From NCBI RefSeq assembly GCF_000747095.1, contig NZ_JQGL01000013.1, positions 42,761 through 86,650 on the forward strand: a stretch of DNA of 43,890 nucleotides. Direction: 5' to 3'. Position numbers and translations under genes: made by a program. Positions within the stretch are counted from its first letter, which is position 1. Every line of letters begins with the position of its first letter. Source of the stretch: Sulfuricurvum sp. MLSB. GTDB taxonomy: Bacteria > Campylobacterota > Campylobacteria > Campylobacterales > Sulfurimonadaceae. This document shows positions 8,352-16,473 of the stretch, piece by piece. A model generated the notes under the pieces. The model was not told the DNA's origin and ran no database searches. It was given only the letters and a program-made list of their open reading frames with translations.

Positions 8352-9299
8352 TTATTTCATCTTCCCGTACATTTCGGCAAGCGTCTGAACAAACAGCGGA
8401 TGATCGTTCGGGCATCGGCATACACGGTATTCTTCAAAACCGAGATCATGCGCGACTTCGGCATATTCGATGGCAAGTTCAAAATCGGTTTCGGAATTAT
8501 CAATCGTAAACGCGATCGGGACAATAATCACTTTTTTGCGTACCAAAGAATGCAGCATCGAATCAAGCGAAGGTTCCAGCCATTTCATGGGTCCCACTTT
8601 GGACTGATAGGCCAAAGATACATCCGAAAACAATAATCCTTCCTCATGCATCATCCGTTTAAGCAATTCGACGTGGGCAATCACGTGGCGCTGGTAGGGA
8701 TCACCCCCGTCCACCACTTTTTGAGGAAGGCCGTGCGCCGAAAAGACAATTTCGAACTCCGATGCATTGTCCTGCCCCAATGCGTCCTTGATCCGTTCGA
8801 TTAGACAGCGGTTATAGGTAGTATTGGCAAAAAAGTGTTTGATCTCTACCGTGATGACATCCCAACCGATTTTCAAGGCCGCGGATTCAAAATCATCGAG
8901 CGACGACTGGGTCGTCGTGCTTGAATATTGTGGGTACAGGGGAATCAGATACACCTTCTCTATTCCCTCGCCTTTCAGACGTTCGCATACTTCCTGTGCC
9001 ATCGGCGGCGTGTAGCGCATAGCAAAATCGACGACGACATCGCTCCCGACCTCTTGCTGCAATTTGCCGACAAGGGAGCGTGTATGCCCTACCAGCGGCG
9101 ATTTCCCGCCGATTTGACGATAAATTTCCTGTGATTTCTCGACACGCGTCAACGTTATCATTCCGGCGATAAATTTACGCAGCAGCGTGCTTTTCGTCCG
9201 AAGAATGTAGGGATCGTTGAACATATTATGCAAAAACATTTCAACTTCGCCCAGATTATTGGGTCCGCCCATGTTGAGCAAAACGATCGCTTCTTTCAT
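8352..9299 (-). CDS. hemH: Ferrochelatase
   Basis: Protein of 315 residues, the usual bacterial HemH length, which inserts ferrous iron into protoporphyrin IX in the last step of the classical haem pathway. Visible hallmarks are the N-terminal LLNMGGP, the SAHGLP motif with the conserved active-site histidine, the YQSKVGPMKWLEPS segment and the NSETDFEL segment with the conserved acidic residue. The gene is first of a hemH - HAD phosphatase - coiled-coil membrane protein run on the minus strand. Confidence 0.95.
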   Translation of the reverse strand: MKEAIVLLNMGGPNNLGEVEMFLHNMFNDPYILRTKSTLLRKFIAGMITLTRVEKSQEIYRQIGGKSPLVGHTRSLVGKLQQEVGSDVVVDFAMRYTPPMAQEVCERLKGEGIEKVYLIPLYPQYSSTTTQSSLDDFESAALKIGWDVITVEIKHFFANTTYNRCLIERIKDALGQDNASEFEIVFSAHGLPQKVVDGGDPYQRHVIAHVELLKRMMHEEGLLFSDVSLAYQSKVGPMKWLEPSLDSMLHSLVRKKVIIVPIAFTIDNSETDFELAIEYAEVAHDLGFEEYRVCRCPNDHPLFVQTLAEMYGKMK

Positions 9300-9324
9300 C
9301 CGTTATCCGTCTGTTTTTTAAGAA

Positions 9325-9333
9325 AGTGTACCA
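9325..9333 (-). promoter_or_regulatory. Probable extended -10 promoter for hemH
   Basis: On the minus strand the sequence reads TGGTACACT, an extended -10 (TGN plus TACACT), about 25 bases upstream of the hemH ATG. It faces away from the NlpC/P60 promoter at 9387, so the gap is a divergent promoter region. Confidence 0.5.
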
Positions 9334-9386
9334 TAACGACATGCTTATATTCGGGAAGTATAAAAAAAAATAAAGATTTTGTGTTT

Positions 9387-9392
9387 TATAAT
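9387..9392 (+). promoter_or_regulatory. Probable -10 box for the NlpC/P60 gene
   Basis: TATAAT about 31 bases upstream of the ATG at 9424, followed by a strong ribosome site GGCAGGAGGT at 9411-9420. Confidence 0.6.
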
Positions 9393-9423
9393 AGTCCCAA
9401 CGCACAATGTGGCAGGAGGTTGA

Positions 9424-10230
9424 ATGCTCGGTAGATGGACGTTTTTATCGCTTGTACTATTGAATCTTTCAGCTCATGCGGATTCGCAAAGGCGCGAACC
9501 CTCACTTTTTCTCGGATATGAACGAGACCTAAAAAAAACAAACGACTCTTACAAAGAGGACGTTAATCCTTTCATTAAAAACACTCCTGCCCCTATCTCG
9601 GTCGTTAAGCCCACCGTACCTGTCGCACCGGTCGTCAAAGCCGTAGTCTCGCATGATATCGACATGCCGGTACTGAAAAATACCACCTTTGAAGCCGATA
9701 CGATCGGGCACGAAGAGAAACCTTTTCTCGTCGTGAGCAAACCTGCGCCGGTCAATTCGGCAGATCTTTGTCCTGACGAGAAAAAAACTCCCGCCGCTTC
9801 TGCAAAAGAAGCCGGTACGATCGTCAAAAATCTGAGGAATGTCAAAGAAAAAGTATTATCCAAAGCCAAAGAGTTTTTGGGAACTCCCTACGGGTTCGGT
9901 AACAAAGGGGAAGATCGTACCGATTGTTCGGGATTTACTCAGCAAGTCTATCAACAGTTCGGTATTTCCCTGCCGAGAAGTGCTGCCGAACAAGCGCAGC
10001 TAGGCAGCGATGTCGACCTGAACGACTTGCAGGTGGGTGATTTGCTTTTTTATCGTACCTATAAGTCCGATCCGTCGCACGTCGCGATATACGCCGGAAA
10101 CGGTCAGATCATTCATGCGTCGTATACGGCCAAAAAAGTCCAGTACGATTCCATCGACAAAGATTATTACAAACAGCGCTTTTTATACGCAAAACGTTTG
10201 GCCGTCAACGAACTCTCCGCAAAGAAATAG
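9424..10230 (+). CDS. Exported NlpC/P60 peptidoglycan hydrolase
   Basis: Protein of 268 residues. A signal peptide ends near residue 19 (LSAHA), followed by a low-complexity Pro/Val/Lys-rich linker to about residue 135. The C-terminal NlpC/P60 domain (about 140-260) carries the catalytic Cys in TDCSGF, the first His in DPSHVAIYAG and a second in IIHASY. These enzymes cleave D-glutamyl-diaminopimelate bonds in wall peptides. The domain starts with AKEFLGTPYGFG, typical of the Spr/NlpC branch. A small unknown gene follows 3 bases after the stop. Confidence 0.92.
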   Translation: MLGRWTFLSLVLLNLSAHADSQRREPSLFLGYERDLKKTNDSYKEDVNPFIKNTPAPISVVKPTVPVAPVVKAVVSHDIDMPVLKNTTFEADTIGHEEKPFLVVSKPAPVNSADLCPDEKKTPAASAKEAGTIVKNLRNVKEKVLSKAKEFLGTPYGFGNKGEDRTDCSGFTQQVYQQFGISLPRSAAEQAQLGSDVDLNDLQVGDLLFYRTYKSDPSHVAIYAGNGQIIHASYTAKKVQYDSIDKDYYKQRFLYAKRLAVNELSAKK

Positions 10231-10233
10231 GAT

Positions 10234-10698
10234 ATGTCGGCACTGTATTCCACACTTGACAAACACTGGCTCTGGAAAGAGATATACACCAAGCTGGACC
10301 TCTCTTCTCCCGCCTACTCATACTGGAATGATACCCGTCATATCAAGCTTAACCGTTACGTCTTTATCGAAAAGGACACCCTCCCCGCAAAATATGCCCA
10401 CATACAAGAAGATTTGACCGATCTTTCCGGCTATCTTCCGACCCAGTATGCCGCTACGCAATTAGGCATCGACAGCCACGTTTTCGGATACAAAAAAATG
10501 CGCCTGTATCATCAATTCGAGTATACGTTCGTCAACGGCATAAAATTCGTCAACCTCAAACGCTTTTTTCTTGAGAACGGGATCAAAGTGGGCAAGAGCA
10601 GTTATGTCCATCTCTCGCGCCTGGATGACATGATCATCACGCCCGACTGCCGTTTCTACCGCATCGACGACACTTACGGCGTTATTGTTTACGACTGA
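10234..10698 (+). CDS. Unknown small protein
   Basis: Protein of 154 residues with no signal peptide or membrane segment. It is rich in Tyr, Phe and His, with an alternating pattern suggesting a mixed alpha/beta cytoplasmic fold; no catalytic motif is recognisable. The start lies 3 bases after the NlpC/P60 stop with an AGGA before it, so the two are probably co-transcribed. The last 10 bases overlap the end of the convergent flavoprotein gene. The even, protein-like composition and the operon position argue that it is real. Confidence 0.65.
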   Translation: MSALYSTLDKHWLWKEIYTKLDLSSPAYSYWNDTRHIKLNRYVFIEKDTLPAKYAHIQEDLTDLSGYLPTQYAATQLGIDSHVFGYKKMRLYHQFEYTFVNGIKFVNLKRFFLENGIKVGKSSYVHLSRLDDMIITPDCRFYRIDDTYGVIVYD

Positions 10699-11816
10699 TT
10701 TTTCTTCGCCCAGCGCGGAAAAAATCGTGACGGAGACAACACGGGATTCATATCTTTTCCGTCTGCAATATGCTCTTTTAACCGCTTGGCCAAATAAGGG
10801 GCAAGAACAAATCCGTATCCTCCTGACCCGTTGATCATGATCAAATCGGGATAGTATGTAAACTCACTCGGATCGACTTTCTCACCGTAGCGCATATGAG
10901 GATATTTCTCCAGTGTCGCATCGGCATCTACAAGGCTCCCCAGCATCGGAAGATAGTCGTTGGAGCCGGAACGCAATCCCGTGTAGTCGTTGAGAATATG
11001 AAGATTGTCCAATTTCAACGTTTTGGATGCTTTTTCCAGAAGTATCGCTCTCCCCTGCTCCATATCATACGGCTCCTCTGAAAACGGAGAATAATGGACG
11101 TCATGGGTCGCTCCGATAGCAACGATGCCTTCCTTCGTCGTCGGCGAGATCGAAACATGATGGTGGAGAATACAGGGGATGCGGGTAGACGTGTCTATAT
11201 CGATCCGATGTCCCCAAATACCGCGTAAACCGACATAGTCGACGCTCAAGAGTTTCGGATAGGCTCCGATAGCAAGAACGAGGTGCTTGGCGTTCAAATC
11301 ACTGACGTGCCACATCCCGTGCGTACGGGTAAGTTTTTCGACCTTGATTGTATAAAAATCAGTCCCCTCCGCCATCGCCCGGCATACGCCCTGTGCATCG
11401 ACGACGGCACCTTCGGAGAAATAGATATAGCTGTCCTCAGCGGCTTCTGGTGTAAGGAGTGATTGTAACTCGTCATCAATCACGGAGTGATGCAAAGAGG
11501 TCTCACGTTTGAAATGTTCGAGTTTTTCGCCTTCTTTGGAATTGTTCGCGATATGCAGAAGCGGTTTAGTGAGGGTAAACTGAGGAAAACGGGTCGAGTA
11601 GAATTCGAGTGCTTCGGCGTGCGCTTGGCCCATAATCTCTTTGAGCTCTCCGGCTTTCGAGATTTTGGGCGAAATAAAAGCCCCTGCCGCACCGCTGCCG
11701 CCCGAAGCGATACCGTCCTGATCGATCAGGGCGACTTTCAATCCGGCATTGCGGAGAAAATAGGCGCTAGCGCAGCCGTTTATCCCCGCACCGATGATGA
11801 TGACGTCATAGTTCAT
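10689..11816 (-). CDS. FAD-dependent oxidoreductase, DAO family (MnmC-like)
   Basis: Protein of 375 residues with an N-terminal FAD-binding GAGINGCASAYFL motif (residues 9-21) and a second nucleotide-contact segment VALIDQDG. The ASGGSGAAGAFISPK segment after it resembles the SGASGN-type loop of the MnmC oxidase domain (tRNA mnm5U pathway). The C-terminal GLRSGSNDYLPMLGS and GSGGYGFVLAPYLA segments fit the D-amino-acid-oxidase fold. A glycine- or sarcosine-oxidase-like or MnmC-type role is possible; the sequence alone does not settle it. The ATG overlaps the hepT end by 11 bases, although the two are unlikely to be functionally linked. Confidence 0.8.
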   Translation of the reverse strand: MNYDVIIIGAGINGCASAYFLRNAGLKVALIDQDGIASGGSGAAGAFISPKISKAGELKEIMGQAHAEALEFYSTRFPQFTLTKPLLHIANNSKEGEKLEHFKRETSLHHSVIDDELQSLLTPEAAEDSYIYFSEGAVVDAQGVCRAMAEGTDFYTIKVEKLTRTHGMWHVSDLNAKHLVLAIGAYPKLLSVDYVGLRGIWGHRIDIDTSTRIPCILHHHVSISPTTKEGIVAIGATHDVHYSPFSEEPYDMEQGRAILLEKASKTLKLDNLHILNDYTGLRSGSNDYLPMLGSLVDADATLEKYPHMRYGEKVDPSEFTYYPDLIMINGSGGYGFVLAPYLAKRLKEHIADGKDMNPVLSPSRFFPRWAKKNQS

Positions 11817-12174
11817 CGAAAATCTGTAAGAGTGTTTCTTTCAATGGAGCAATATGCTTTTGGCATACATCGAAAACGATTTCTGCATTGAGATCAAAAT
11901 AGTGGTGACTGATAATATCCCGAAGTCCTGCGACTTCTTTCCAAGATATATTTGGATAGTTCGGTAAAAGCTTTTTATCGGTCAATTTGTCTAAATTTTT
12001 GACACTTTCACCAAGGGCAATAAGCTGCATACAAATGGAATCAAGCTTCTCTATCCCCTCTTCGCTATCTAAAAAGTCATCAATGCTTTGAATAGGGAGA
12101 AAACGGTTTTCAATCCTCTCACAAGAAAGAATCATTTGATTTAAAATATCTTTGACGAGTTCCGTATTAAACAC
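11806..12174 (-). CDS. hepT: HepT-like HEPN toxin (DUF86)
   Basis: Protein of 122 residues, all helical, of the HEPN/DUF86 family. The RX4HXY signature is intact as RDIISHHY (Arg85, His90, Tyr92). In studied HepT/MntA systems this motif forms the RNase site and its Tyr is the residue AMPylated by the antitoxin. It overlaps the upstream MNT gene by 8 bases, the standard order for this toxin-antitoxin type. The pair sits in an accessory patch between core genes. Whether the toxin is active cannot be told from sequence, though nothing looks broken. Confidence 0.9.
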   Translation of the reverse strand: MFNTELVKDILNQMILSCERIENRFLPIQSIDDFLDSEEGIEKLDSICMQLIALGESVKNLDKLTDKKLLPNYPNISWKEVAGLRDIISHHYFDLNAEIVFDVCQKHIAPLKETLLQIFDEL

Positions 12175-12445
12175 GGATTCCCTCTTCTAGGATTGTTTTT
12201 TTGAGATAGGGGTTCATCCGATCGCGAAGCTGAACGAGATCGACTTTGACATTGAGGCGTTCTTGTATCTCTTGCATAACCCGAATCAGCAAAAAAGCAT
12301 CAGTTTTTTCTAGTTTGACCGCAACATCGATATCACTCTTTGCATGGTTGGTGTGTTTCGCGTATGAGCCGAAAAGATAGAGTTCAGGAAGGTGGTAACG
12401 TTCTTTGATTTGCTTGAGTGTGTCGATAATGGTACTTTCAGACAT
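12167..12445 (-). CDS. mntA: MntA-like minimal nucleotidyltransferase antitoxin
   Basis: Protein of 92 residues, the size of a minimal nucleotidyltransferase. The polymerase-beta motif is intact as GSYAKHTNHAKSDIDV (Gly26-Ser27, Asp38, Asp40). In HEPN-MNT modules this protein neutralises the toxin by polyAMPylating its Tyr. A GAGGGAGG ribosome site precedes the start, and a probable extended -10 lies 30 bases upstream, so this gene begins its own small operon. The length and tight overlap with hepT support a type VII toxin-antitoxin unit. Confidence 0.9.
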   Translation of the reverse strand: MSESTIIDTLKQIKERYHLPELYLFGSYAKHTNHAKSDIDVAVKLEKTDAFLLIRVMQEIQERLNVKVDLVQLRDRMNPYLKKTILEEGIRV

Positions 12446-12475
12446 AGAACTTTTCCTCCCTCTAATTTTACAGAA

Positions 12476-12484
12476 AGTATAACA
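12476..12484 (-). promoter_or_regulatory. Probable extended -10 promoter for mntA-hepT
   Basis: Minus-strand TGTTATACT fits an extended -10 (TGN plus TATACT) about 30 bases upstream of the mntA ATG. It gives the toxin-antitoxin pair its own promoter. Confidence 0.6.
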
Positions 12485-12508
12485 CGAACTTACTTGAAGG
12501 TGATTTTT

Positions 12509-13429
12509 TTACGCTTCTTCTATATCATGCATTGGGGAAGAAGTCATATATGGGACCTGTCCTGCAGGGACAAGCTTTGAAGAATGTTCTAGATGACGAT
12601 GTTGGTCATCAAAAAAAATGTGTGGATTATATGCTTGAAGAATTTTGTCTTTAGGAAGTCCACCGAGGAAGAATGCCTCGTCAATTTCAACCTCCCAAGC
12701 ACGTAATGTGAGAATTACCCGTTCATGAGCTGGACTATTGCGTGCTGTGACTATTGCTAGTCGAATTGGTGATTCTTGTTTGCTAAATTTTGATTGAATA
12801 AATGATAATGTTTTGAGTAATTTTGCGAATGGTCCTTCTGGTAGGGGTTTCAATGCATTTTCTTTTTCATGCTGGTAAAACGCTTCTATTCCTAGGGTTT
12901 TATAAATATATTCTGATGCATCTGAAAAAACAACTGCATCTGCATCAAAGGCAATTCGAATTTGGTTTGTATTGGAAATATAACCTTCTGGTGGACTATA
13001 AATCATTGCAGATGCAACACCTGAATCGATAGCCATTTGTACATCTTCTCCTGATTTTGAAAGAAATAAATCAACATCAAAGGCATTGAGATAAGGTGAA
13101 AGTGATGCACCTCCAGCGAAAGCAGCTCTGGTGATTTCAAGCCCATAATGACTAATTGAATAAAATGCTCTTAACCCTGTATCAGGGGAATTTTTAGACA
13201 TTACAATCACATCTACAATTTTTCCAACACCCAAAGTGTTGAGCTTTAATAATGCTTCGACAAGATGATATGCAGTTCCTTTTTCAAGAGGCTCATCTTC
13301 ACGTTCTTTCTGATATTTTGTATATGAGTCCAAACCTTCATTATCATAAACTGAATTAGCTTCTTCAAGATCAAATAATGCTCTCGATGAAATACCTATG
13401 ACTAAATTAGTTCCTAAAGCAGAAGCCAT
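12509..13429 (-). CDS. 5'-nucleotidase (PF06189-like, cytosolic type I family)
   Basis: Protein of 306 residues resembling the cytosolic 5'-nucleotidase I family, which dephosphorylates (deoxy)nucleoside monophosphates. Visible segments include ISSRALFDLEE near the N-terminus, IVMSKNSPDTGLR, RIAFDADAVVFSD (HAD-like Asp-x-Asp), IVTARNSPAHER, FLGGLPKDKIL and IFFDDQHRH. AAAGG lies just before the ATG. The stop of a truncated dGTPase-like gene is 20 bases upstream, so the two were once adjacent in an operon. The gene is clearly more AT-rich than its core neighbours, suggesting transfer. A dGTPase plus a 5'-nucleotidase would degrade dNTPs to nucleosides, but the role here is inferred. Confidence 0.85.
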   Translation of the reverse strand: MASALGTNLVIGISSRALFDLEEANSVYDNEGLDSYTKYQKEREDEPLEKGTAYHLVEALLKLNTLGVGKIVDVIVMSKNSPDTGLRAFYSISHYGLEITRAAFAGGASLSPYLNAFDVDLFLSKSGEDVQMAIDSGVASAMIYSPPEGYISNTNQIRIAFDADAVVFSDASEYIYKTLGIEAFYQHEKENALKPLPEGPFAKLLKTLSFIQSKFSKQESPIRLAIVTARNSPAHERVILTLRAWEVEIDEAFFLGGLPKDKILQAYNPHIFFDDQHRHLEHSSKLVPAGQVPYMTSSPMHDIEEA

Positions 13430-13448
13430 TTTTTGCCTTTAGTTATTT

Positions 13449-13652
13449 TCAAATTTTGAATTGTTCTTCAGTAAAATAAATTTTATCAAGACTACTATTT
13501 CCAAAATACTTTTTGTATTGTTCAATCGCAAAGCTATCCATCATACCTGCAATATAATCTGTAAAGTTTTTGGAATCAAATTTAGAACCATCAAATTCTA
13601 AATTATAGCTTTGAATATAATCAATCGTTTTAATATATAAATATGTTGGATT
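13449..13652 (-). pseudogene. C-terminal remnant of a dGTPase-like (HD domain) gene
   Basis: Reading the minus strand, an open stretch of 67 codons runs to TGA at 13449-13451 and is closed upstream by TAA at 13653-13655. It has no usable start codon at its beginning. The residues include FTDYIAGMMDSFAIEQYKK, which matches the C-terminal segment of deoxyguanosinetriphosphate triphosphohydrolase-like proteins (DYIAGMTD-type motif). The HD metal-binding domain is missing, so this is a truncated gene. The 13653-13715 DNA beyond it is AT-rich with no coding signal, and a palindromic repeat lies between it and glyS. Confidence 0.72.
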
Positions 13653-13715
13653 TTATCGGAAAATATGTGGAATTACAAATACGAAATAATAATTTTAAAT
13701 ATAAGTGGTAGATAC

Positions 13716-13734
13716 TTCCCGATCAAGTCGGGAA
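13716..13734. repeat. Palindromic mini-repeat TTCCCGA-N5-TCGGGAA
   Basis: A 7-base inverted repeat with a 5-base loop, followed by TGACAT. Short elements of this shape are scattered in many proteobacterial genomes. It lies exactly at the junction of the accessory patch and glyS. There is no T-run, so a terminator role is weak. A similar hairpin followed by GATGACAT occurs at 42136-42158. Confidence 0.6.
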
Positions 13735-13758
13735 TGACATAGTTAATGAAAAGGAAAG

Positions 13759-15804
13759 TTAGAGGGTAATATTTTTGATGTCGGCAATCGCGTATATCTC
13801 GGCGTAGATCATCCCGACCAACGCTTTGCGGTTGGCACGGACATTCAAGTCCTCGGCATTGACCATAACATTGTCGAAGAAGTTATCCAATGGAGCTTTC
13901 AAGGCGAAGAGTGCATCCAGACGTTCTTCGAGGCTTACGTGCTGTGCAGCCATAACCGCTTTCGCCGATGCGTAGAGGTTGCGTTCCGAATCGTTTTCAA
14001 ACAACGCTTCGTTGACACTGAAAGCTTTGTCCATTGCTTCATCTTTGAGAATGTTGCTGACCCGTTTGAAGGTGGAGAAGGCTTCGACAAACGAATCGGA
14101 TGCGGCGATGGATGAGACAGCGCGGATTTTACGGTCGATGTCGAGAATATCAAGTTCTACGTGAGCATCCTTTGCCACAACCGCTTGGATGATCGATGGG
14201 TTAACGCCGACATACGCTCCCGCAAGACGCTCGATAATAAACGTCTCAACGTTCTTTTTGTACTCTTTTCCTTGCGGATACAACGACGCAAGCTGATCGA
14301 TCAATGTTGAAAAATTGAGCGGTATTTGATGTGCCACAGCGATTTTGATAATTCCGTTGACGGCACGGCGAAGGGCGAACGGATCGCGCGAACCGGTCGG
14401 GATCTCACCGATGCTGAACATTCCGATGAGCGTATCGACTTTCATCGCCATAGCGACGATTGCGCTAAGCGTGGTGCTCGGCAGTGCGCTCTCTTCACCC
14501 GTTGGGAGATATTGCTCTTTGATGGCGATGGCTACTTCGGCGGATTCGCCGAGTGCAAGGGCATAGTAATACCCCATAAGCCCTTGAAGCTCGGTAAATT
14601 CATAAACCATCTCGGACATCAAATCGGCTTTTGCCAATTCCATTGCCCGCTCTAAATGCTCAGGACTGATATTGTCATATATCAAGTTGGCGATCGTCGA
14701 TGCAACCACTTTTTCGCGTTTGATCTTCTCCGCCAAAGTCCCCAATCCGTTCATGAAGACGACTTTTTCCAGCCCGGCCGTGCTCAAACCTTTTTTCAGG
14801 TCGTTGCGGTAGAAGAACAATGCATCGGATAGACGCGGGCGGAGCACCCGCTGATTCCCCTCGATGACATGGCTGAAATCATCGGTCAGAGCGTTGGAGA
14901 CGACGACGAATGCGTTGATGAGTTTTCCCTCTTTGAAAACAGGGAAATAGCGTTGATGCTCTTTCATCGAGGTGATAATGACCTCGGGCGGAAGTTCGAG
15001 GAAACTCTCGTCAAAACTTCCCAAAAGAGGGGTCGGATGCTCGGTAATTGCGACCACTTCATCGAGCAAATCTTCATCGATTTCGATTGTGATTCCGTGT
15101 TCGGATTCGAGTTTGGCAAAGTTGTTCAAAATCGATTCGCGACGGCTCTGCGGATACAGATCGACGGAACCCTCTTTGAGAAGATCGAAATAGTGGTGGA
15201 TGGAGTCTACACGTTTGGCTCCGAAATGGCTGATGCGGTGAACAAACGTATGCGCGCCGGAGCGCACATCAAACAGCGTCACGTCGACCAGCTCTTCGCC
15301 GAGCATGACGTTGACCCAGCGGATCGGGCGGATAAAGCTTTCATGGCTCGAGCCCCATCGCATCGTTTTTCCGAAGCTCAGGCTTTTGATCCATTGCTCG
15401 ATCATCTCCCCCAATATCTCCGTGCTTGAGCGTCCCGGAATGTTTTGGCTGAAATAGAGAACCTCTTTGCCGCCCTTTTCGGCGCGGGAGAGCTGATCGA
15501 ATTCTACACCGCATTTTTTGGCGAAACCGAGCGCCGCCGGAGTCGGAACGCCTTCTTTGATCGCGATCTCTACCGGCGCTCCGTAAAACTCTTCGATACG
15601 GTCGTCTTGACGTGTTTTGAATTCACGGTGCCACAAGACTAAACGGCGCGGCGTGTAATAGAATTCAAACTCCCCCAAAAGAGCATTTTTTTCCAAAACG
15701 GCTACCCATTTTTTCTCAATTTCAGCCAGTTCTTTCAGTAAGGGAACCGCCGGAAGTTCTTCGACACCGATTTCAATCAAAAGAGGTTTTAACATATCAT
15801 TCAT
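13759..15804 (-). CDS. glyS: Glycyl-tRNA synthetase beta subunit
   Basis: Protein of 681 residues, the usual length for the beta subunit of the bacterial alpha2-beta2 glycyl-tRNA synthetase. It starts with LLIEIGVEELPA and contains FIRPIRWV, ITSMKEHQRYFP, GRGSRDPFALRRA-like (TGSRDPFALRRAVNGI) and the C-terminal anticodon-binding tail with FFDNVMVNAEDLNVRANRKALV. It recognises and charges tRNA-Gly with the alpha subunit, which is not in the window. The start is ATG 15804, with ATG 15795 as the alternative; neither has a strong ribosome site. Confidence 0.96.
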   Translation of the reverse strand: MNDMLKPLLIEIGVEELPAVPLLKELAEIEKKWVAVLEKNALLGEFEFYYTPRRLVLWHREFKTRQDDRIEEFYGAPVEIAIKEGVPTPAALGFAKKCGVEFDQLSRAEKGGKEVLYFSQNIPGRSSTEILGEMIEQWIKSLSFGKTMRWGSSHESFIRPIRWVNVMLGEELVDVTLFDVRSGAHTFVHRISHFGAKRVDSIHHYFDLLKEGSVDLYPQSRRESILNNFAKLESEHGITIEIDEDLLDEVVAITEHPTPLLGSFDESFLELPPEVIITSMKEHQRYFPVFKEGKLINAFVVVSNALTDDFSHVIEGNQRVLRPRLSDALFFYRNDLKKGLSTAGLEKVVFMNGLGTLAEKIKREKVVASTIANLIYDNISPEHLERAMELAKADLMSEMVYEFTELQGLMGYYYALALGESAEVAIAIKEQYLPTGEESALPSTTLSAIVAMAMKVDTLIGMFSIGEIPTGSRDPFALRRAVNGIIKIAVAHQIPLNFSTLIDQLASLYPQGKEYKKNVETFIIERLAGAYVGVNPSIIQAVVAKDAHVELDILDIDRKIRAVSSIAASDSFVEAFSTFKRVSNILKDEAMDKAFSVNEALFENDSERNLYASAKAVMAAQHVSLEERLDALFALKAPLDNFFDNVMVNAEDLNVRANRKALVGMIYAEIYAIADIKNITL

Positions 15805-15925
15805 CCATCGTCATTTTTAAAAGCTCGATTGTATCGCCCGATTGGTTAAAAATCGCTGTTGCTTTAGTAAAAATTAATTCAGAGATAAAATGTCCTATTT
15901 AGGGATGATTAAAAGTTTCGGGGTG

Positions 15926-15931
15926 TACAAT
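15926..15931 (+). promoter_or_regulatory. Probable -10 box for the superoxide reductase gene
   Basis: TACAAT in GTGTACAAT, about 32 bases upstream of the ATG. A good ribosome site AAGGAA lies between it and the start. Confidence 0.5.
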
Positions 15932-15963
15932 GCCTCCATTCATCTACTACAAGGAATAAATTC

Positions 15964-16383
15964 ATGCCAACAATTAACCGTTACGTTGATATCAGCACCG
16001 TAGACCGCGAAGCGAAAAAAGATTATATTGATCGTCATTCTCCGTTTATCCACTGTGCCGCAACCGCTAAAAAAGGTGAAAAATTCGCCGTTACCGTCAA
16101 AATGGGCAATGAGTACTCTCACCCGGATGATTTCGACCATTTCATCGCGAACATCGCGCTCTACAACGGCGAAACGTTGCTGGCACGTGCCGATTTCGTT
16201 CCCGGAACGCTCGGAAACGAAAAAAACCATGCGGAAGTGACGTTTAACATCGTCCCTATGGGCAAAAAACTGACCCTCGTCGCTCACGGCTACTGCACCA
16301 AACACGGTGTATGGGAATCAACCCCTGTCGAAGTCGAAGTGGAAGAAGCTTCTTCTTGCTGCGGCGGCGGGCACTGTTCGTAA
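15964..16383 (+). CDS. Superoxide reductase (class II, neelaredoxin-like)
   Basis: Protein of 139 residues with one mononuclear iron domain. Expected ligands are visible as His25 (DRHSP), His53 and His59 (YSHPDDFDHF), Cys111 and His114 (GYCTKHGVW). The N-terminal desulforedoxin domain is absent, so it is class II. It reduces superoxide to hydrogen peroxide using a rubredoxin-type donor. The catalytic Glu-Lys before the first His of many family members reads Asp-Arg here. The C-terminus ends in a Cys-rich tail SSCCGGGHCS of unknown purpose. A rho-independent terminator follows, so the gene is probably monocistronic. Confidence 0.93.
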   Translation: MPTINRYVDISTVDREAKKDYIDRHSPFIHCAATAKKGEKFAVTVKMGNEYSHPDDFDHFIANIALYNGETLLARADFVPGTLGNEKNHAEVTFNIVPMGKKLTLVAHGYCTKHGVWESTPVEVEVEEASSCCGGGHCS

Positions 16384-16389
16384 CTCTTT

Positions 16390-16417
16390 AAACTTGGCCC
16401 CTCAAGGTCAAGTTTTT
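16390..16417 (+). terminator. Rho-independent terminator after the superoxide reductase gene
   Basis: AAACTTG pairs with CAAGTTT around an inner G-CC/GG-T extension and a CCTCAA loop, giving about 10 paired bases, followed directly by a short T-run ending at 16417. Confidence 0.8.
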
Positions 16418-16441
16418 AGCTGGCTTTAACCCCCTTTCCTT

Positions 16442-16447
16442 TATACT
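16442..16447 (+). promoter_or_regulatory. Probable -10 box for the UDG operon
   Basis: TATACT about 26 bases upstream of the GTG at 16474, right after the preceding terminator. It would drive the UDG to ankyrin gene run. Confidence 0.45.
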
Positions 16448-16473
16448 CTCCCTAAAACCTGAAAGTATCAAAC

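Noticed and set aside
13716-13734. Palindrome as an insertion-sequence end
   Set aside because: No transposase, no second inverted repeat at a plausible distance and no visible target duplication.
12446-13757. CRISPR-like or phage-derived region because of AT-richness
   Set aside because: No direct repeats with spacers and no phage structural or integrase genes seen.
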